Of a stretch of DNA of 64,000 nt, positions 48,800 through 63,100 are shown one piece after another. Source of the stretch: Epiperipatus broadwayi (taxonomy: Eukaryota; Onychophora; Udeonychophora; Euonychophora; Peripatidae); the NCBI GenBank assembly GCA_028023455.1, contig JAQFVV010012511.1, forward strand, positions 3,903,777 to 3,967,776, in the 5' to 3' direction. The notes beneath the pieces were generated by a model. It did no database searches and was not told where the DNA came from. It saw only the letters and a program-made list of their open reading frames with translations. Positions within the stretch are counted from its first letter, which is position 1; the number at the start of each line of letters is the position of its first letter. Both the position numbers and the translations under genes were made by a program.

Positions 48800-50700
48800 A
48801 ATTTTTATAAATATGAGTAACACTGAAACAAGTCAAAAAAAAAAAAGAAGAAAGACTTTAATTCAAATTTTAAATCTTAATTGTTACTAGTATAGGCAAA
48901 AACCAGAAACCTATCTTGAGATGAGTTTGTTATAGCATTATGTATATTTTCTTGTTTCTGTGGATTGTTTGGATTGCAGTGGATAGCTCTGGAAGTAATT
49001 AGAGGAATATGAAAATGCTATCATTTAATATTTTGAATCATTAGGGTATAGTTATCAATTTACTAAAATATTTTTGGAAATGGATTTTGAATTAGTGGGA
49101 TTTCTTACATAGTTCATTCTTTTTAAGAAGACCACATTCCCAATAAAGGCAATGTCTGTTACACTACTATCAAAGTTATCATTTGTGTATGTTAAGTTTT
49201 TTGCCTCAAGTTAGGTTATGACAATTAGATAATGTGATACTACAGTCACTTAAATTAGCTTTTATTTTTAAATTAAGTATTTTTTATTCCCATTAAAGTA
49301 ACTGTTCTGTTTTAAACACACACATTAAAATTGCATTTTACTATTTTTGATTTAGAAGAATGAAATAACTCTTAGAAAATGTTTGTATTTTTCTTTGGTG
49401 GCCCACCTTCAATCTACTAATGTTTTGATTAGCTTGCTATGATTACTTCTGTCATTCTAAAAGTAATCCTTTAACAAATCAATGTTGTTTGGATTAATTT
49501 ATTTTTGATAAGCATGCTGTTTTTAAAATATGACATCTCATTTCATTTTTTTTCGTTTTCTTTTGTTAGTTTGTAGGGCGTCTTTGGCAGGGGATCTAAA
49601 CTGCTAGTAAAGAACAACAATAAAACTGCCTACTGCCACTGTTTATAGAAATTAAATAGTAAATTTTAAAGATATGCTAAAGAAGATTTTTAAACATTTT
49701 TTTTTTTTAAAAAAAGATTTAAATTAAGATTTACCTCCTTAGATATATTTATATATAGGTGTGTGCTATGTTCTTTTACTGTGTGCACTTTTTCCGTTTC
49801 TTTGTTATTTAGATACTCTGAATTATTGTTTGTTAGTTTTTTTGTACTTTTCATCCCATTTATGCAAAAATTATTTTAATATATACGCATACAAAGATGT
49901 ATGTCATTATAAAAGTATAAGTTTTAACACAGTCTAATGTAATCATAAATATACGAATACCTTATACTGTTTAAAAAATAATAATAATAAAACTGACTTT
50001 ATAAAAGCTTTTCTCTACACGGTCTTCGTATATTTATGATTACAAAATTGTATAATAAAGGTATATACAATCTGACTACAGTATTCATAATTTCAAGATT
50101 CATGAATTTAATTATTCATAGTTTGAAAAATTTATTAAATAAAAAATAAAGGAAATTATTTATTTATTTATTTTATTTAAGAGAATACTATTTGCATAAT
50201 AGCAAACATTTTTTGTCTTGCACACTTAACGATGTTGTGATTGCATTAATAGTCTATTGTTGCTGTGAATTTGAAAATTAAAATTTACTTAAAATGACCC
50301 AAAATGCGAAAGGAATAATAGAATCAGTTGTATCAAGCTTTAAAAAAGTCATGAAAATGTTTTTTGTATGTGATAAAATGAAAATTATTAATTTAGTTTT
50401 GAAAGAAAAAAAATATTTGAAATTTTGCAATTGTTGCTCATTTATATTTTATACTTGTACTCTTGAAACTATTAAAGTTGCTTCTCAAATATATAAGAAT
50501 TTATGAAAACCAAAATAGCATTACATTTGTATTTGAAACATATGAACAAGAAGAAAATTTTGATAGATAATATATTTTCAAAGCAACCTTTATTATACTT
50601 AAGATTACAAAACAATTTTGGGTCTCCTTCGCCGTTACAGATTACAATATATTCAATTTTCAAATTTATTTCAATTATTCCCTAAGTTTACAAAAAAGTT
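48800..50700. other. AT-rich non-coding DNA
   Basis: No supportable gene. The frames at 50294-50685 overlap on both strands. Confidence 0.5.
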
Positions 50701-51724
50701 TACATGCAGTGACAAATCTTTACATGGAAATATATATTAATTAATATAATCTAGTTACATGTCTATTTGTATATTGGTCAACATGGCCCAACCACTGTGA
50801 AGTTATCAGAAGTCCAATGATCCCCATTCCCTGGACCCTGAAGCGAAGACCCACTTGCTTCAGCTGGATAGACAGACATTCAGCATTTCACCAACTGCTA
50901 TGAGGTCCAGAGTCCAAGTCCACTAAACCCCAATCACCCAATCTGCAAACCAGCCATGCTAGAACCATGTACATCAAATACAAGTATACAATTAAGCCAG
51001 ATCACATATGTCATCCATGTATTATCTTAAATCAAGAGTAAACAAGTTATAATAAACTCAATACAACTATAAACCAAAGAAAATATAGGTTTTACATTAC
51101 ATTATTAGCATACAGTAAAAGCACTATTATAATTGTCTCAAAATCCAATATTTATTCACACTTAGACTGACATTAATTCGCACTTAGACCGAACAGTCAA
51201 ATGCCATAGTCACAAATCATCAATCACATCTCACCATAAATATAATTAAAACCTTACATTATATACAACTTTCAATTTTAAATCCTAAATTTTCCAGTAA
51301 TAAATGGGAAAAGAATGAATAAACAATAATTATTTTTAGCATTTACAGTTAATCTTTCAAAATTATAGTATAATATCTTTCAACTGGGTGATATAAGGTA
51401 CATGTCAAAGTGTTAAGTTTTCTATTTCATATATAGCATACAATTTCAATATTAGAACTTATGATTCACATTGACTGTAACATCATGCTTAAAAATTTAA
51501 ATCCATTCTGGATAGTCTCAAATTAAATTAAGACTCACTTCTCTAATTTCGTACCTCAGTTAAGATGTTTTGTTTAATAATAATTCAAATCAGTTTTCCC
51601 CTTATATATTTAAAAATTATCCGACAATCCTAATACAAATAGCCCCCCCCCCCAAAAAAAAAAAAAAAAACCCTTTAAAAATCATTTCATAAAAAAAATT
51701 GTTATAACAAGTAAATATTCTATT
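50701..51724 (-). other. Less AT-rich stretch, possibly 3' UTR of the minus-strand LINE
   Basis: The section at 50780-51010 is noticeably richer in C and G than its surroundings and has no readable protein on either strand. It lies 3' of the minus-strand LINE at 51725-53545, so it may be that element's 3' UTR or another element. A C-run followed by an A-run sits at ~51643-51670. No target duplication was found. Confidence 0.3.
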
Positions 51725-53545
51725 CATGATAAGGATCTTTTCTTCTTAGACACTTCATGTACTCTTGTCAACTTATCCACATTTTCCATCTCATCCCTGA
51801 GCCAGGTCATTCAATTTCTACCATTGCTAATTTTACTCTATCTTTCTATTCATCTATGTAGTTAAGCATCTTCCAGATTTATATATAATGTCTTAAATTA
51901 ATTCTTGACCAAGTTTGGTCTCTCAGCCATTTCTGGCAAAATTTATTGTCTTTCTCTTTTATTTCTTGTAGCAAGTAAATTATTGTTTTAATTGGATCTC
52001 CTTTCATTTCTCAAATAATATTTCTATTTCTGAGTGACCAAATGCAGAAATTCATAAAGGTGGCCAGTCTTATTATTCCAAAATAACCCTTCTTAAATGA
52101 TTTAATTAGATGAATGCATGCAGCCTCCCCATTAGTAATGAATGATTTAATAACATTTCTCAGGCTGGTCCATGAATTCGCATTCCTCCGATATATGTAT
52201 TATAGTCTCATCTTGTTTTTTACACATACAACAAACAGATGGAGTCTACATTATATCCTCTTTGGTTATATAAGAAGACAGCTGTATGTAAGGCCCCGAG
52301 GTTGACCTTGATTATAAAATCAACAAATCTTGGCTTCACTTTTAATCTCTTGGACAACCTCGAGAACCTTAATATTCCAATTGGGAGAATGTTTTCCATC
52401 TTGGGCAAGTCTGGATTCATGATATGTATTCCAATTATTTATTTTATTTTGAAAAATATTGGCTACACTCCGGTTTTTAAAATTTTTTAATACCAAAGGT
52501 ACCTGTTGTTGAATCCAAATCTTGTCCTTTTTTGGAGGAGGCCGATCAGTAGGAAGAATTTCTTCAGAAGGAGGGATCAGGCCTTCCATCTCAGGGTTTT
52601 TCTTAAACAATTTGACAAGAATATTATGCATACTTTGTATTGAAAAAATATTGATGTCATTCAAGCCTAAGCCATTTAACTGCCTAGGTCTTTGCAAGAT
52701 CCTCAGGCTGATGACAGGTGCCTCCCCCCCCCAACATAACTTCCTACATTGGGTCTCAACATTCCTTATGAAGGCTTTCATTGGGAAAAACCCGCAAGGA
52801 AGTATGCAATTTTAGGGAGTATAACTGCATTCATTAGTGCTGTTTTTCCAAATAGAGATAGGTATATCTTTCTAATTGATGTAACAAATTTTCCACTTTT
52901 TATCAATAAATCATCCTGAATCTCTTTCCTCATTCTAGATGGGGGGAAGGTAAGATGAATCCCAGGAACTTCTGAGGAGGGGCCTTCAAATCTGCTTTCT
53001 GGTTCTAATTGACCATATGGCCAATTTCTCCTCATTGACCCCCAGACCAAATTCTAATTTGAAATTTGTCCAGGAACTCCTCTAGCCTTGACAGTTCCTC
53101 CTGTGAGGCAAGAAAGACCACCACATCATCTATATAGGAGGTATGATGGGTTCTCTCCCTCAGCATAGGAATGGCTGTCCCCTTAAGAGTTGTTCAATGC
53201 TTATCAGGAGAGGATTCACATAGGCTGTAAAGAGGAGCACACTTAGAGGCAAACCCTGCGGGATGAAAACATAGGGCTTAAAGCCTGGAGAAACTCTTCC
53301 ATCCAGTGAGAAACACCTCCCAATTATGGAGGTTCTCTATCATATGAAGGTATGCTGGCAGCACATTGAACCCCTCCAGGACCCTCAAAAGTACATCAAC
53401 TTTGCAATCAAATACTGAAGCAAAGTCAAGCTGAACCCCAACTGGCTTCGACATCTTTTTTATGCATATATGATCTACCAGGTGGCAAAATCGATTGACA
53501 GAATCAGCAGTCGAGCTCTTCCCTCTTAGCAATCTGACAATTAGA
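51725..53545 (-). pseudogene. LINE reverse transcriptase, related to the 12.4-kb copy, decayed
   Basis: Read on the minus strand: KSSTADSVNRF (~53520), motif A VQLDFASVFD (~53410-53440), a damaged motif B region, SYIDDVVVFLAS (YIDD at 53125-53136), FPPSRMRKEIQDDLL (~52920), LNGLGLNDINIFSIQ (~52660-52700) and a late, damaged Cys region near 52220. These correspond block by block to QLDFESAFDS, YMDDVTVFLTS, MGQMRRTIQDKIL and LNGLGLHTISTFYTQ of the 12.4-kb copy. Several frameshifts and stops interrupt it. The 5' end is lost near 53545. Confidence 0.8.
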
Positions 53546-53619
53546 CAGCTGAGCTAAGATGTTGTCTTGTATATCTATTTTAATGAGACCCTCATTATTA
53601 ATATCAAATCGGCATTTTA

Positions 53620-53690
53620 CATGTATGATTTGGTGCAGTGATAAAGCTACTATCTTGGAAGGTTCCAGAATCGATTCTGACATTCACAGT
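53620..53690 (+). mobile_element. Possible degenerate tRNA-like/SINE relic
   Basis: An A-box-like TTGGTGCAGTGATAAAGC (~53630) and a B-box-like CAGAATCGATTCTGA (~53668) at tRNA-like spacing. Pairing is poor and no tail is visible. Confidence 0.25.
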
Positions 53691-53835
53691 TCTGATGTTC
53701 AGACTTCTTATGAGCTTCTGAGCAATAAAGTTGTTAGCCTTTTAAAAAAAAAAAAATCAATAAAATTATTATTTTTAGTACTCATAAATTTGATGCAGTT
53801 ACTTCAGGTAATTAATTATTATATCTAATCTGGTT

Positions 53836-53854
53836 ATATATATATATATATATT
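53836..53854. repeat. Short (TA)n run
   Basis: A TA run immediately before the TGTAACGGGC sequence. Confidence 0.9.
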
Positions 53855-54180
53855 GTAACGGGCTGGTAGATTCCATAAGAGATAGGGGGATCACATCTTA
53901 CTATGGTCTGACTTTGGGTCTTCGGATAGGTGGCAAATGATTACGCGATGAAATACATAACCTATGATTGTACCCACTTCCAATAGACTAGCTTTACCTA
54001 TTTTTATTAACTTAAATACAATTTGGATCAGTTCATCCAATTCTCACCCCTTTCTAGCCCTGTTATACCACAGTATTCAAACTCAGGGAGTAATTGCCTG
54101 AGCTCTCTTATCAGGGAAGGAGATCACACTAATAGTAGTTATTGCACCTCTATATAGGTGATAATTAATTACCAAAAATC
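53855..54180 (+). mobile_element. Possible element terminus starting TGTAACGGGC
   Basis: ATATTGTAACGGGCTGG begins a stretch with higher GC than its neighbours. The same ATATTGTAACG start is seen, in reverse complement, at the right end of the 19.2-21.4-kb candidate. The expected ...CGTTACA partner was not found downstream, so the element would be truncated. Weak. Confidence 0.25.
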
Positions 54181-57100
54181 AATTAAGCATAAGATATATA
54201 AAAAATATGTATGTGCAGTATAAATATATATGTATTAAAAGTCATAATAAATGACTTAAATATGTATATGTATTTCCTCTATCATATTAATAATATTAAT
54301 AGGTGTAAAACTAAATAAGATAATAATGTTTATAATGGGTATGTGAATAATGAAGAACTATAAAGCTGATGGTGGATATTGAAATAATGATGAGTTAGAG
54401 ACCAGATTAAAATAACAAATTATATAAACATTTATTGATTAACAAACAAAAATATAAAATATGAATAAGAATTAAATCTGATACATGTAATTTATTTTGT
54501 CAAGGATGAATTTCTACCACATCGATATCTATAATGATATTAATAAAAATAAAACTCTTGCCCTAAACCCAATGGTAGAAGTTCATGTACTTGACTAATT
54601 GTTTACAACAACGAATATGTAAAATTATAATATGTATATGTGATTTCGATTTTAGCTGGTTAATTTAAAATATGTATACACACATAACAATAACGAAAAA
54701 AATATTTGTTGTCCAGATAAATCAATGCTTATAAATCATTGATTTATAAAAGCAATATATAAATAAGCTTAATTAATAATAAAGAAATAAAAAGAAATCT
54801 ATCAATGTGTTTTGCTTACTATAAGATAATATTAAAATGTCTTATCTCCTAATTTCCTATATGTTGTCAAAAATCAGTCAGATGGGAAGGTCAAAACTAG
54901 TAATTTTTTTTATTCTTTATACAATTAAAGATGATAAAAATATATATGTAAATCTAATCCCCCCCCCTTCTTATTACTCTCATACAGAATTTCTCCAAAA
55001 TTATACACATTAGCTTCCATTTGTAGAAACGAAAATAATACATAAAATTTACAATAGACAAAATAATAAACAAGAAGTTTATACTTTGTGGCTAATTATG
55101 AATCAAAAAATATATAAAATGCGCTAACACCCACAAGCACACAAAGCTAAAAACAAATAAAGCAAATATATATTATTTTAATATCTATTCATTAAATGGC
55201 TAAGCGCTTTCAAGGTTCAAGCCCTCATAATCATAGCCGTATTTTTGATAAAATAATAAAACAAAAGTCACAATTTTTATCTCATTATGTTAATTAAAGT
55301 TCGATAAGTTTGCTGGAAATTGTTCATTTGCTAAATAAATTCCTAGGAATGGAGATGAAGTTCTGCTCCCACGAAGAATAGAAATTTCTTGTCTGATTCA
55401 AAAAATAATAATGTTCTCCAATTATCCTGTCTTGGATTTGGTTAGGCATTTTATTTAAAGCAAAGATGGTTTTTAAGTTTCTCTCAAATGGGCAGGTAAA
55501 ATCTTTAAACTTTCATGGCTTTATTGATGACATATTATTACTCCATGGCACAAATTTTTCAGCAAGCAATCATGATATAAAAATAATATATATTTATTGA
55601 TTCATTTGCTGCTCAAGATTTTAATGACGATATTATTATTTATCAAAACAATTAATTATTGAATATTACTGCAATGCACAAATTTAGCTAAAATTTGCAT
55701 AATTAGCAAATAATTTAAATCTTCTTACTTTCAAATTATTTCTTTACTTTCAAACGATTGCTTTTAAATTTCAGCTTTTGGTCATTTTGATTAATATTTT
55801 AAAAAATATTTATATATTTAAATTCGATCATTTACATCCATTTTGTGTTTGAATTTATTTTTTTAAGCAGAAAAAAAAAAAAATGTTCTATCTTTGAAAG
55901 CAGAAGACAATTATAACAATTAATACAGCATTGTAGGTCACGTGAAGTTTTTTTAAACATTTTAACCTTGACATTTCCTATTGTTTAACTGACTTAATAT
56001 AAATAAATGGGATTATAAATAAAAATAATAATTTATAAATATTTTAAATTTCATTTCCACAAATGGTTGCTATGTGTTTAGATTTTAATTCAGTCATTGT
56101 TTTTATTTATTTTTTTTTTTTTTTAAGTTTATGTGTAAGTTTTTTTTTTATAGTCATCCCCAATTATTAACATATAATACGTTTTATTCCAGTGTTAATA
56201 TATCTATTTGTTCCTCCCTAATAATTTAATGGCTTTTATTACTTCTTTAGAAATAAAAAGATGTTTATACACATGTATATGTTGGAAAGAAAGAAAAAGT
56301 TAATATGCCAATTTGCTTGGCAATTTATTAGTTAAGCAAACATGTTACTTGACTCCAATTGGTAGAGTGTCTTAAATAACTGGATTGTGTGGCAGGTTGT
56401 AGCTCATCACTACAATATATATATATATATAAACATAAACACATTGAATAAATCAAACTTTATTTTTTCATGACTAATACTTTTTTTAAGTATGCTTTAA
56501 ACGTAAACTCAACCACTTATTTTGGAAATGTATGAATAAAGATATATAAAAAAGTCAATTGATCTCCAAAATGCACATTTCATACTGAACTAATACTCTT
56601 CTATTGGTTCAAGTCATAATTGCTTATATAGTTTTTCATCATTTGTTCAGTATTTATCAATACCAAATCATTACACTTTGATATTAATTACTTCAGATAA
56701 ATATGTCAATATGTTTGAAGAGTGTGAGGTGGAATTGAAGTGCTTACTTTAAAGAATTCTCAGGGAAAATTAAGTATTTTTTAGATATCTGACATAATTA
56801 ACTACTCATATTGTTTAATATATGGATATGATCTGAGGAAGCAGAACAGTATAAATAAAATTCTATTTGATGCTTATGTAATGTATAAGTTGTGATATTT
56901 ACTCATCTGCTCCCAAATCATTCATATTTTAAAAATTTCCTAAGAACTATATTCCTTAAAGTATATGTTTTAAACAGTGGACTTCTAGCAACACTAATTT
57001 TAAGATTTGAACACAGAATGACTGACTTTGGAAATATTTTCAGTTTACAAGTAAGCCTTTCAGATAGAGTTATTTCATTGCCAGCTTAGTTAGCCATCCA

Positions 57101-59854
57101 TCCATTAGTTGGCATTTGGGTGTTTTGCTTTTATTGACTAAAGAGTAAATTTTAGGAGAATCAGGATTGATGAAATAAATATCAGTACACTGACTGTAAA
57201 ATGAGGCATAACTATAATGTGATACAATCTTTATTATTGATGCTAGTGTATCATACTACTACAGACTGTGAAGTTAAACTTTACCTTTATATTTTTATTT
57301 TAAATACATTGTTATATTAATAACAATTACATCTGGTAGGAATTTATATAAATCTAAACAAGGATCATGCAATAAAAGCTTAAATAAGTGTAGAGGAGGA
57401 GATTTAACTTTTTAGTTTTGAAAAATGCCAGGACAAAAAAGTTAAGAAATTTAATCAACTTTTAAAAACAAGCAAAGATTAACAGAATTATAAACGTTGA
57501 CTGTTTAGTACTAATGAATTAATATGTAAATTCTTTTTATTTTAGAATTTTAAATTAATACTGAAATAATAGCCAAATGTTTTGATATGAAATGGGTTTT
57601 TTAAAGACATATTAGGTATATATTTTCAACAGATGTACTTCAATGACCTCCACATCACCACACATATTATTGAAACACGTGAATAAAGATATTGTAAAAG
57701 TATATTATTTTTTATAAAAAAATTTTAATGTGCCCCCGCCCCCGCTATAATTTTGTTTACATCTTGTAAAAAAAAAAAAAAAAGATTTCCTAAGTAATTG
57801 CTAGTTAAAAATATAAGCTATATTTATTTTAAAAGTTCAGTAACAAATGAGAAATTTTGACAAATTATTTGCAAGTGATGAATTAAAAAATTATTTGTAT
57901 ATATATATGTAATCTAAATAAATTTGTGGACTTATTGCTTGGAAATTCATAAGACGTTTGAATAGTGGCAGTGACCCATGAATCTTAAGATTTAGAATCT
58001 ACTCATACACGAAATCACATAGGATTGCCTATATAATAATAGATAGCTTCATGAAGCAGATATTAAGATATGATTTAAGTTTGATAACTGTTTTTGCTGC
58101 ATAATATGTTCAAAATTGGGCTTTTGCGTTAGCAGCTATTAACTTTGATGATTGTAGACTGGCCAAATGTAAAAATAAAAAATGTTGATTATAATATAAT
58201 GTTGCTTTCAGTGTAATAGAGAAGTTTTCTACTATTATAGGTGCTAAACACACATATTTTATTATTTCTGTATAATTATCTACATTTCTCATTATAGTGT
58301 TTTGTTTGATTCTTTTACTTTGTGGTTAAGTTTGCCGTTGAAATATATCATTCAATTTGAAAAGTCTTACTGTAAAATTAAATGAATAAATTCTAATTTT
58401 AAGTTGAGACAACATCTCTTATTTGAGTTGCAGATAGTTGCTCTAAAAATAACAACAATAATAAAGTTCATATTTAGTAAATAACTATTAGATGTTCTTT
58501 TGTCATGAGAGATGAATTTTCAAAAAATAATAAATGTAATATATATTGTAGAGGTTAATGTTTAGAATGAAAGACAATTATCTTTTTAAGTTGACATAGT
58601 AACGATTTGGGTTAGGCATTCAACAGACTAATATTTTTGATTAAAAGTCATGTTTTAAATTTTTTCATATTTATTTGATACCTTTTTGCTTATATGTAAA
58701 TATACTTATAAAATATATAATCATGTACACACATACAAGTTATATGTATATATGATCACATGAATATATACTTTATTTATTAATGAGATTTATTTATCTT
58801 TAATGCCATATTGTAAGATGTTGATAAAATTGATTAATTTAATAAGGACCGCATTGTTATGAATATTGTAGTCCGTCCCCCCCTATATGTCTTACTTAAA
58901 AGTGCGATTTTATTTTTATATTGAAGTTTTTAACATTATTGTCTGTTTAAAAATTTTTTTAATATATCTATATGAATTTCAAGTCTTTAAATACCATATT
59001 TAAAAAATAATAATCATATGGCTAGTTGTTTTGGAACATCATTCCAATATTCAAATATCCTAATGGCAAGTGAAGCACAAAGTTTTTCATTTAATTTAAC
59101 TTTTTTTAAATCTACTGTTCTATCAATGATCTGGGAGAACTGTAGCATTATTCCATCTTCTTAAGTATCACAATATTTGATTAAATTGCTAATCATTGCC
59201 CATAGACTTTTTTCAGGAACATTCTCCATTAAAAGTAGGTTCTGTTTTCATTATGTTTTTTTTTTCTTATTTTATGATGATGTTCCAAACAATAGAACTC
59301 ATTCAAATTGATTATATGATTCTGAATGTGGAATGTTTGATTTTAAATGAAATAGTTATACAGTTATTTGATCAATGAGCTGTAAAAGATTTAACCATCC
59401 AAGTGATACATTTGAATTTTTTTTAGTAGGAATTTGGTGATACTTTATTTTAAATTAAATATTTTAAAGAATGATTATATCAATGATGATCAAGACCATC
59501 TTAGTCATTAAGCAGAAAACTTAACATATAACATGCCAACACAGCTGCCATAAATTTTGAGATTAGTGAGATACTATGAAATGCAAAAAAAAAAAATGTT
59601 TGTAGGATAAAATTGTGTCACCATATTGAATTTTTAAAAAATACAACAGACATACTGTGTACAATATTTTCAGTTTGAATTGACATTAAATAGCAAATTA
59701 TGTATATTGTTTGAATAGCAAATATGAAAGAATATAACAAAACTGGAAAAATACAGTAATTTTCTTTTGAAAATTTTTTTTAAGATTTTTACAAATTTTC
59801 ATTTTGAAAGTTTTAATGTTAAAAATCACTTTTCAGACAGCTCACTATACAAAC
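54181..59854. other. AT-rich non-coding DNA
   Basis: No supportable gene. It contains homopolymers, a poly-C tract near 54959 and short TA runs (~56414-56431, ~57899-57909). Confidence 0.5.
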
Positions 59855-60179
59855 AGTGAGGATTGCCAATTCCTCTACAAGCACATGATAAATGCTTTTA
59901 GCCAGAGCCAGCACTTAAAATATCTCTGTCAGGGAACCCCTTCCCAAACCCCTGACCATGATTTCGTGCTTTGGCACTCCTCAGAGAGGTGTCAGGGCAG
60001 GTTCAGACACTAGATCTAAAATACCAACCCAAAGCCAAGCACTTAGCTAAAAGTTATCTATTGAGTGGAAAGTCTGAAATTTTCAGACATCTACATGTCT
60101 TCAAACGCAGCTATTCAACTCAAATAGCTATATGGGGCTGATAAATCATAAAGCTTGTAGAGGATTGGCAATCCTCACT
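59855..60179. mobile_element. MITE-like foldback, 325 bp
   Basis: The left end AGTGAGGATTGCCAATTCCT, continuing to CTACAAGC, is matched in inverted orientation by the right end ending ...GGCAATCCTCACT, with one extra T on the left: about 27 paired bases. The interior is clearly more GC-rich than the flanks. No transposase frame. No target duplication could be seen directly next to the ends. Confidence 0.65.
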
Positions 60180-63100
60180 ATTTATAACTTACAAGCTTAA
60201 GAGATAGGGTCATGTGATCTATGAATTGATCTATGACTCTTATTTTGACTATTGTTTAGCTTCATTATATTTCTCATAAAATTCTAAAAAAAAAAGAAGA
60301 TATATAACATGACTTACTTGAGATAAATCTTCATTATAAAATATTTAAATATGTACCCACTAGTGACTTTCATTTTTACTAACTGACTTAGATCTTGTCT
60401 TTCCATCCAGATATCCGCTGAAAAGTATGATTATTTCTAATGAAAAAAAATTAACAATAAGTATTAAAAGTAAGATGTTATGCAAAAGAATTTTATAAAA
60501 AAAAATTTTTTTTAAAATAATTATATATATATATATTTGTGGCCGTAAACTTCTCGTGGCCAACCATAGCCATCAAAATGTCATTGCCTCTCTCAACTAC
60601 CCTATCGTGCCGAACTCGTTAAGGAATCAAAAACTGTAACCATTTGATTGTGTCCCAACTATGTAATATCACCAAAACATAAGTGCACCTAAGAATTGTA
60701 ACCTTGATCACTGATCCAACTCCCGCTAAACATTGTCAGCTATTAAGAGCTGTAACCAAAGCATATCATGCTATCTATTTTATGCCACCAAAGACTTAAT
60801 CAACATCTGGAGCAACTTACCATAGACCAAACTAATGATCTAACATAAATTTTTATGATTTAATTTGATCGCAGCCAGGGTGTACACACGAAGACCTATC
60901 ATAGTAGTATGATAAAATACATTAAACAAATTATAAGTGCAATGTTATTACTTTTAAACCTTAATTGCGATTTTTATGGTATGGGACCCTATGGGGAACA
61001 TGTACAAGATGGCATAATTGTGGAACTACATAAGATTATGAAATTTTAAACCATCCATATGATTTTTAATCCAATGCTAGTCCAGGTAAAGCTTTGCAAT
61101 AAATAAATATAAATACTTGGGTTCTTTTTTTATAGTTTACTATATTATTGAGACTCTTATTATACTGACAAATGACAATTTTAAAAAACGTTAAGTAAAT
61201 ATATTGAATCATATCATTATTTGGTAAATCTGTTGCAAGTTTAGTATTTAATTTATATTTTATACTAGGATCAACTTACTAAAGCCACAATGATGGAAAA
61301 AGGTAAATGGGGATTTTATTGTACCTTACTCATCATAAACTACCAAAGAAGGAAAAGCATCCAAATGTTTTCTCAAGAAAAATATTTATAAACTCTTATA
61401 TCATGTTGACGATAATATGTAATTCAAGGTATGCTCTTCAATGTATGCTCTTTAATGTATGCTCTATCCAAAGTTTATGATTTCTGATTTATGAATGACG
61501 CATACCAAGGGCACAGTAAGTTTAATTATAAATCAACTTTTATTGCAAATTTATGAATAATAAGTAATTAATTCCAATGTTATAATTAAAGACATAAATA
61601 AACAAATAAAAATAAATAAATGATAATTCCATTGACTTTCTTCAATAACATCTCCTAAGGTACAGTTTTAAAATCAATCATACCTTATTTCAATCTAATA
61701 TAATGAATATTGAGGAGATTATACCAAATTCAGCATCAAACTCATGAAATATTTAACGTCATTTCCAGATTCAATAAATCCCTACTGTAAACATATAATC
61801 ATATAATAAATAATATTATGTCTGTAGGATTTAGCTATAATGTAATCATTAAATAAAGTGAAAATGTAAACTTACATTCTAGTAAATAATAATCAACCAA
61901 CAGTTAATTATCATGAACTAGCTTGAATAGAGTGTCCTGCTACCCATTTGATTTATCTAACCTATAAATTATGCTTACAAACAAAGAAGATGATTTAGCA
62001 GATTAACTAAAAATACTTTCCACAACTATATTCAAAGTGAAGCAAACATATTACTAAAGATGTATTCATCTACTACGTAGAAATTAAATAACATAAACAC
62101 TTTGGTGGATTTATACACCTTCTTAAAACAACAATAAATTTCAAGTACTTCATTCTATGGATTAGCATACAAAAGTAGCAGGAATGAGGGTAAAATACAA
62201 AAATAGCAATTAAGTAATCTGCGGATTAACCACCAGCACAGATTAATGCCCTTTAACGATATAAAACAACATTACTATTTACTGCACATTAAGAGTGCAA
62301 AATCATCCTCCTCGGATTCTTCTGACCATTCAGCACGGCCGACACTTTAACAAATGTGGGTTCTTGCTTAATAAAATGTTACACTAATCAGGACAACTAA
62401 TGTACTAACTATACCTTACTTGAAATACATTATAGGTAATATAGTATAAGTAATATTAGTATATGAATATGAAATATGGAAAGACTCACAAAACATCTCA
62501 AATGGAGTGATATATCTCATGAATTCATTTAGTACTGTTTAAGCTTTTTCGCAAGTAACTATTCTCTTGAATAAATATTTTATTCAACCCCTATTAATTT
62601 AAACTTAATAAATATAACTTTTGAACTTCACATGCAAGTTCATATAACGATAAAATTAAAATAATACATTATTCATCAAATACATAAAATTTAACAGGTG
62701 TGTGTTTGATATAAATTAAATGTATAGCATTTTATAGTTCAATACATGAATTATAGCAGAGGTGTGTATCACAAATTGGATTGTATAGCATTTTATAATT
62801 CCAAATAGGATGAAGTGGAATCCATGTACGATGTGTCAAACAATAAATATGCTGCAGCTTAATAGCTATATCTTTAGTTGAATTCTATACATGCAATTTT
62901 GTCAGTTTGTATTTGTTATTATAATCACTATTAGATTACTGATTTTACGTAGCTACATAAACATAAAACAATTTCAAAAACATGACACGCAGAATTTAAA
63001 TGAAAATGTTTTTCAAAAGTTATTAATCTCTCTACATTTCTCTATTAAAAATGTTTCAAGTTTATCACATCCATTAGAATATTTATTCATCCATGCTTAA

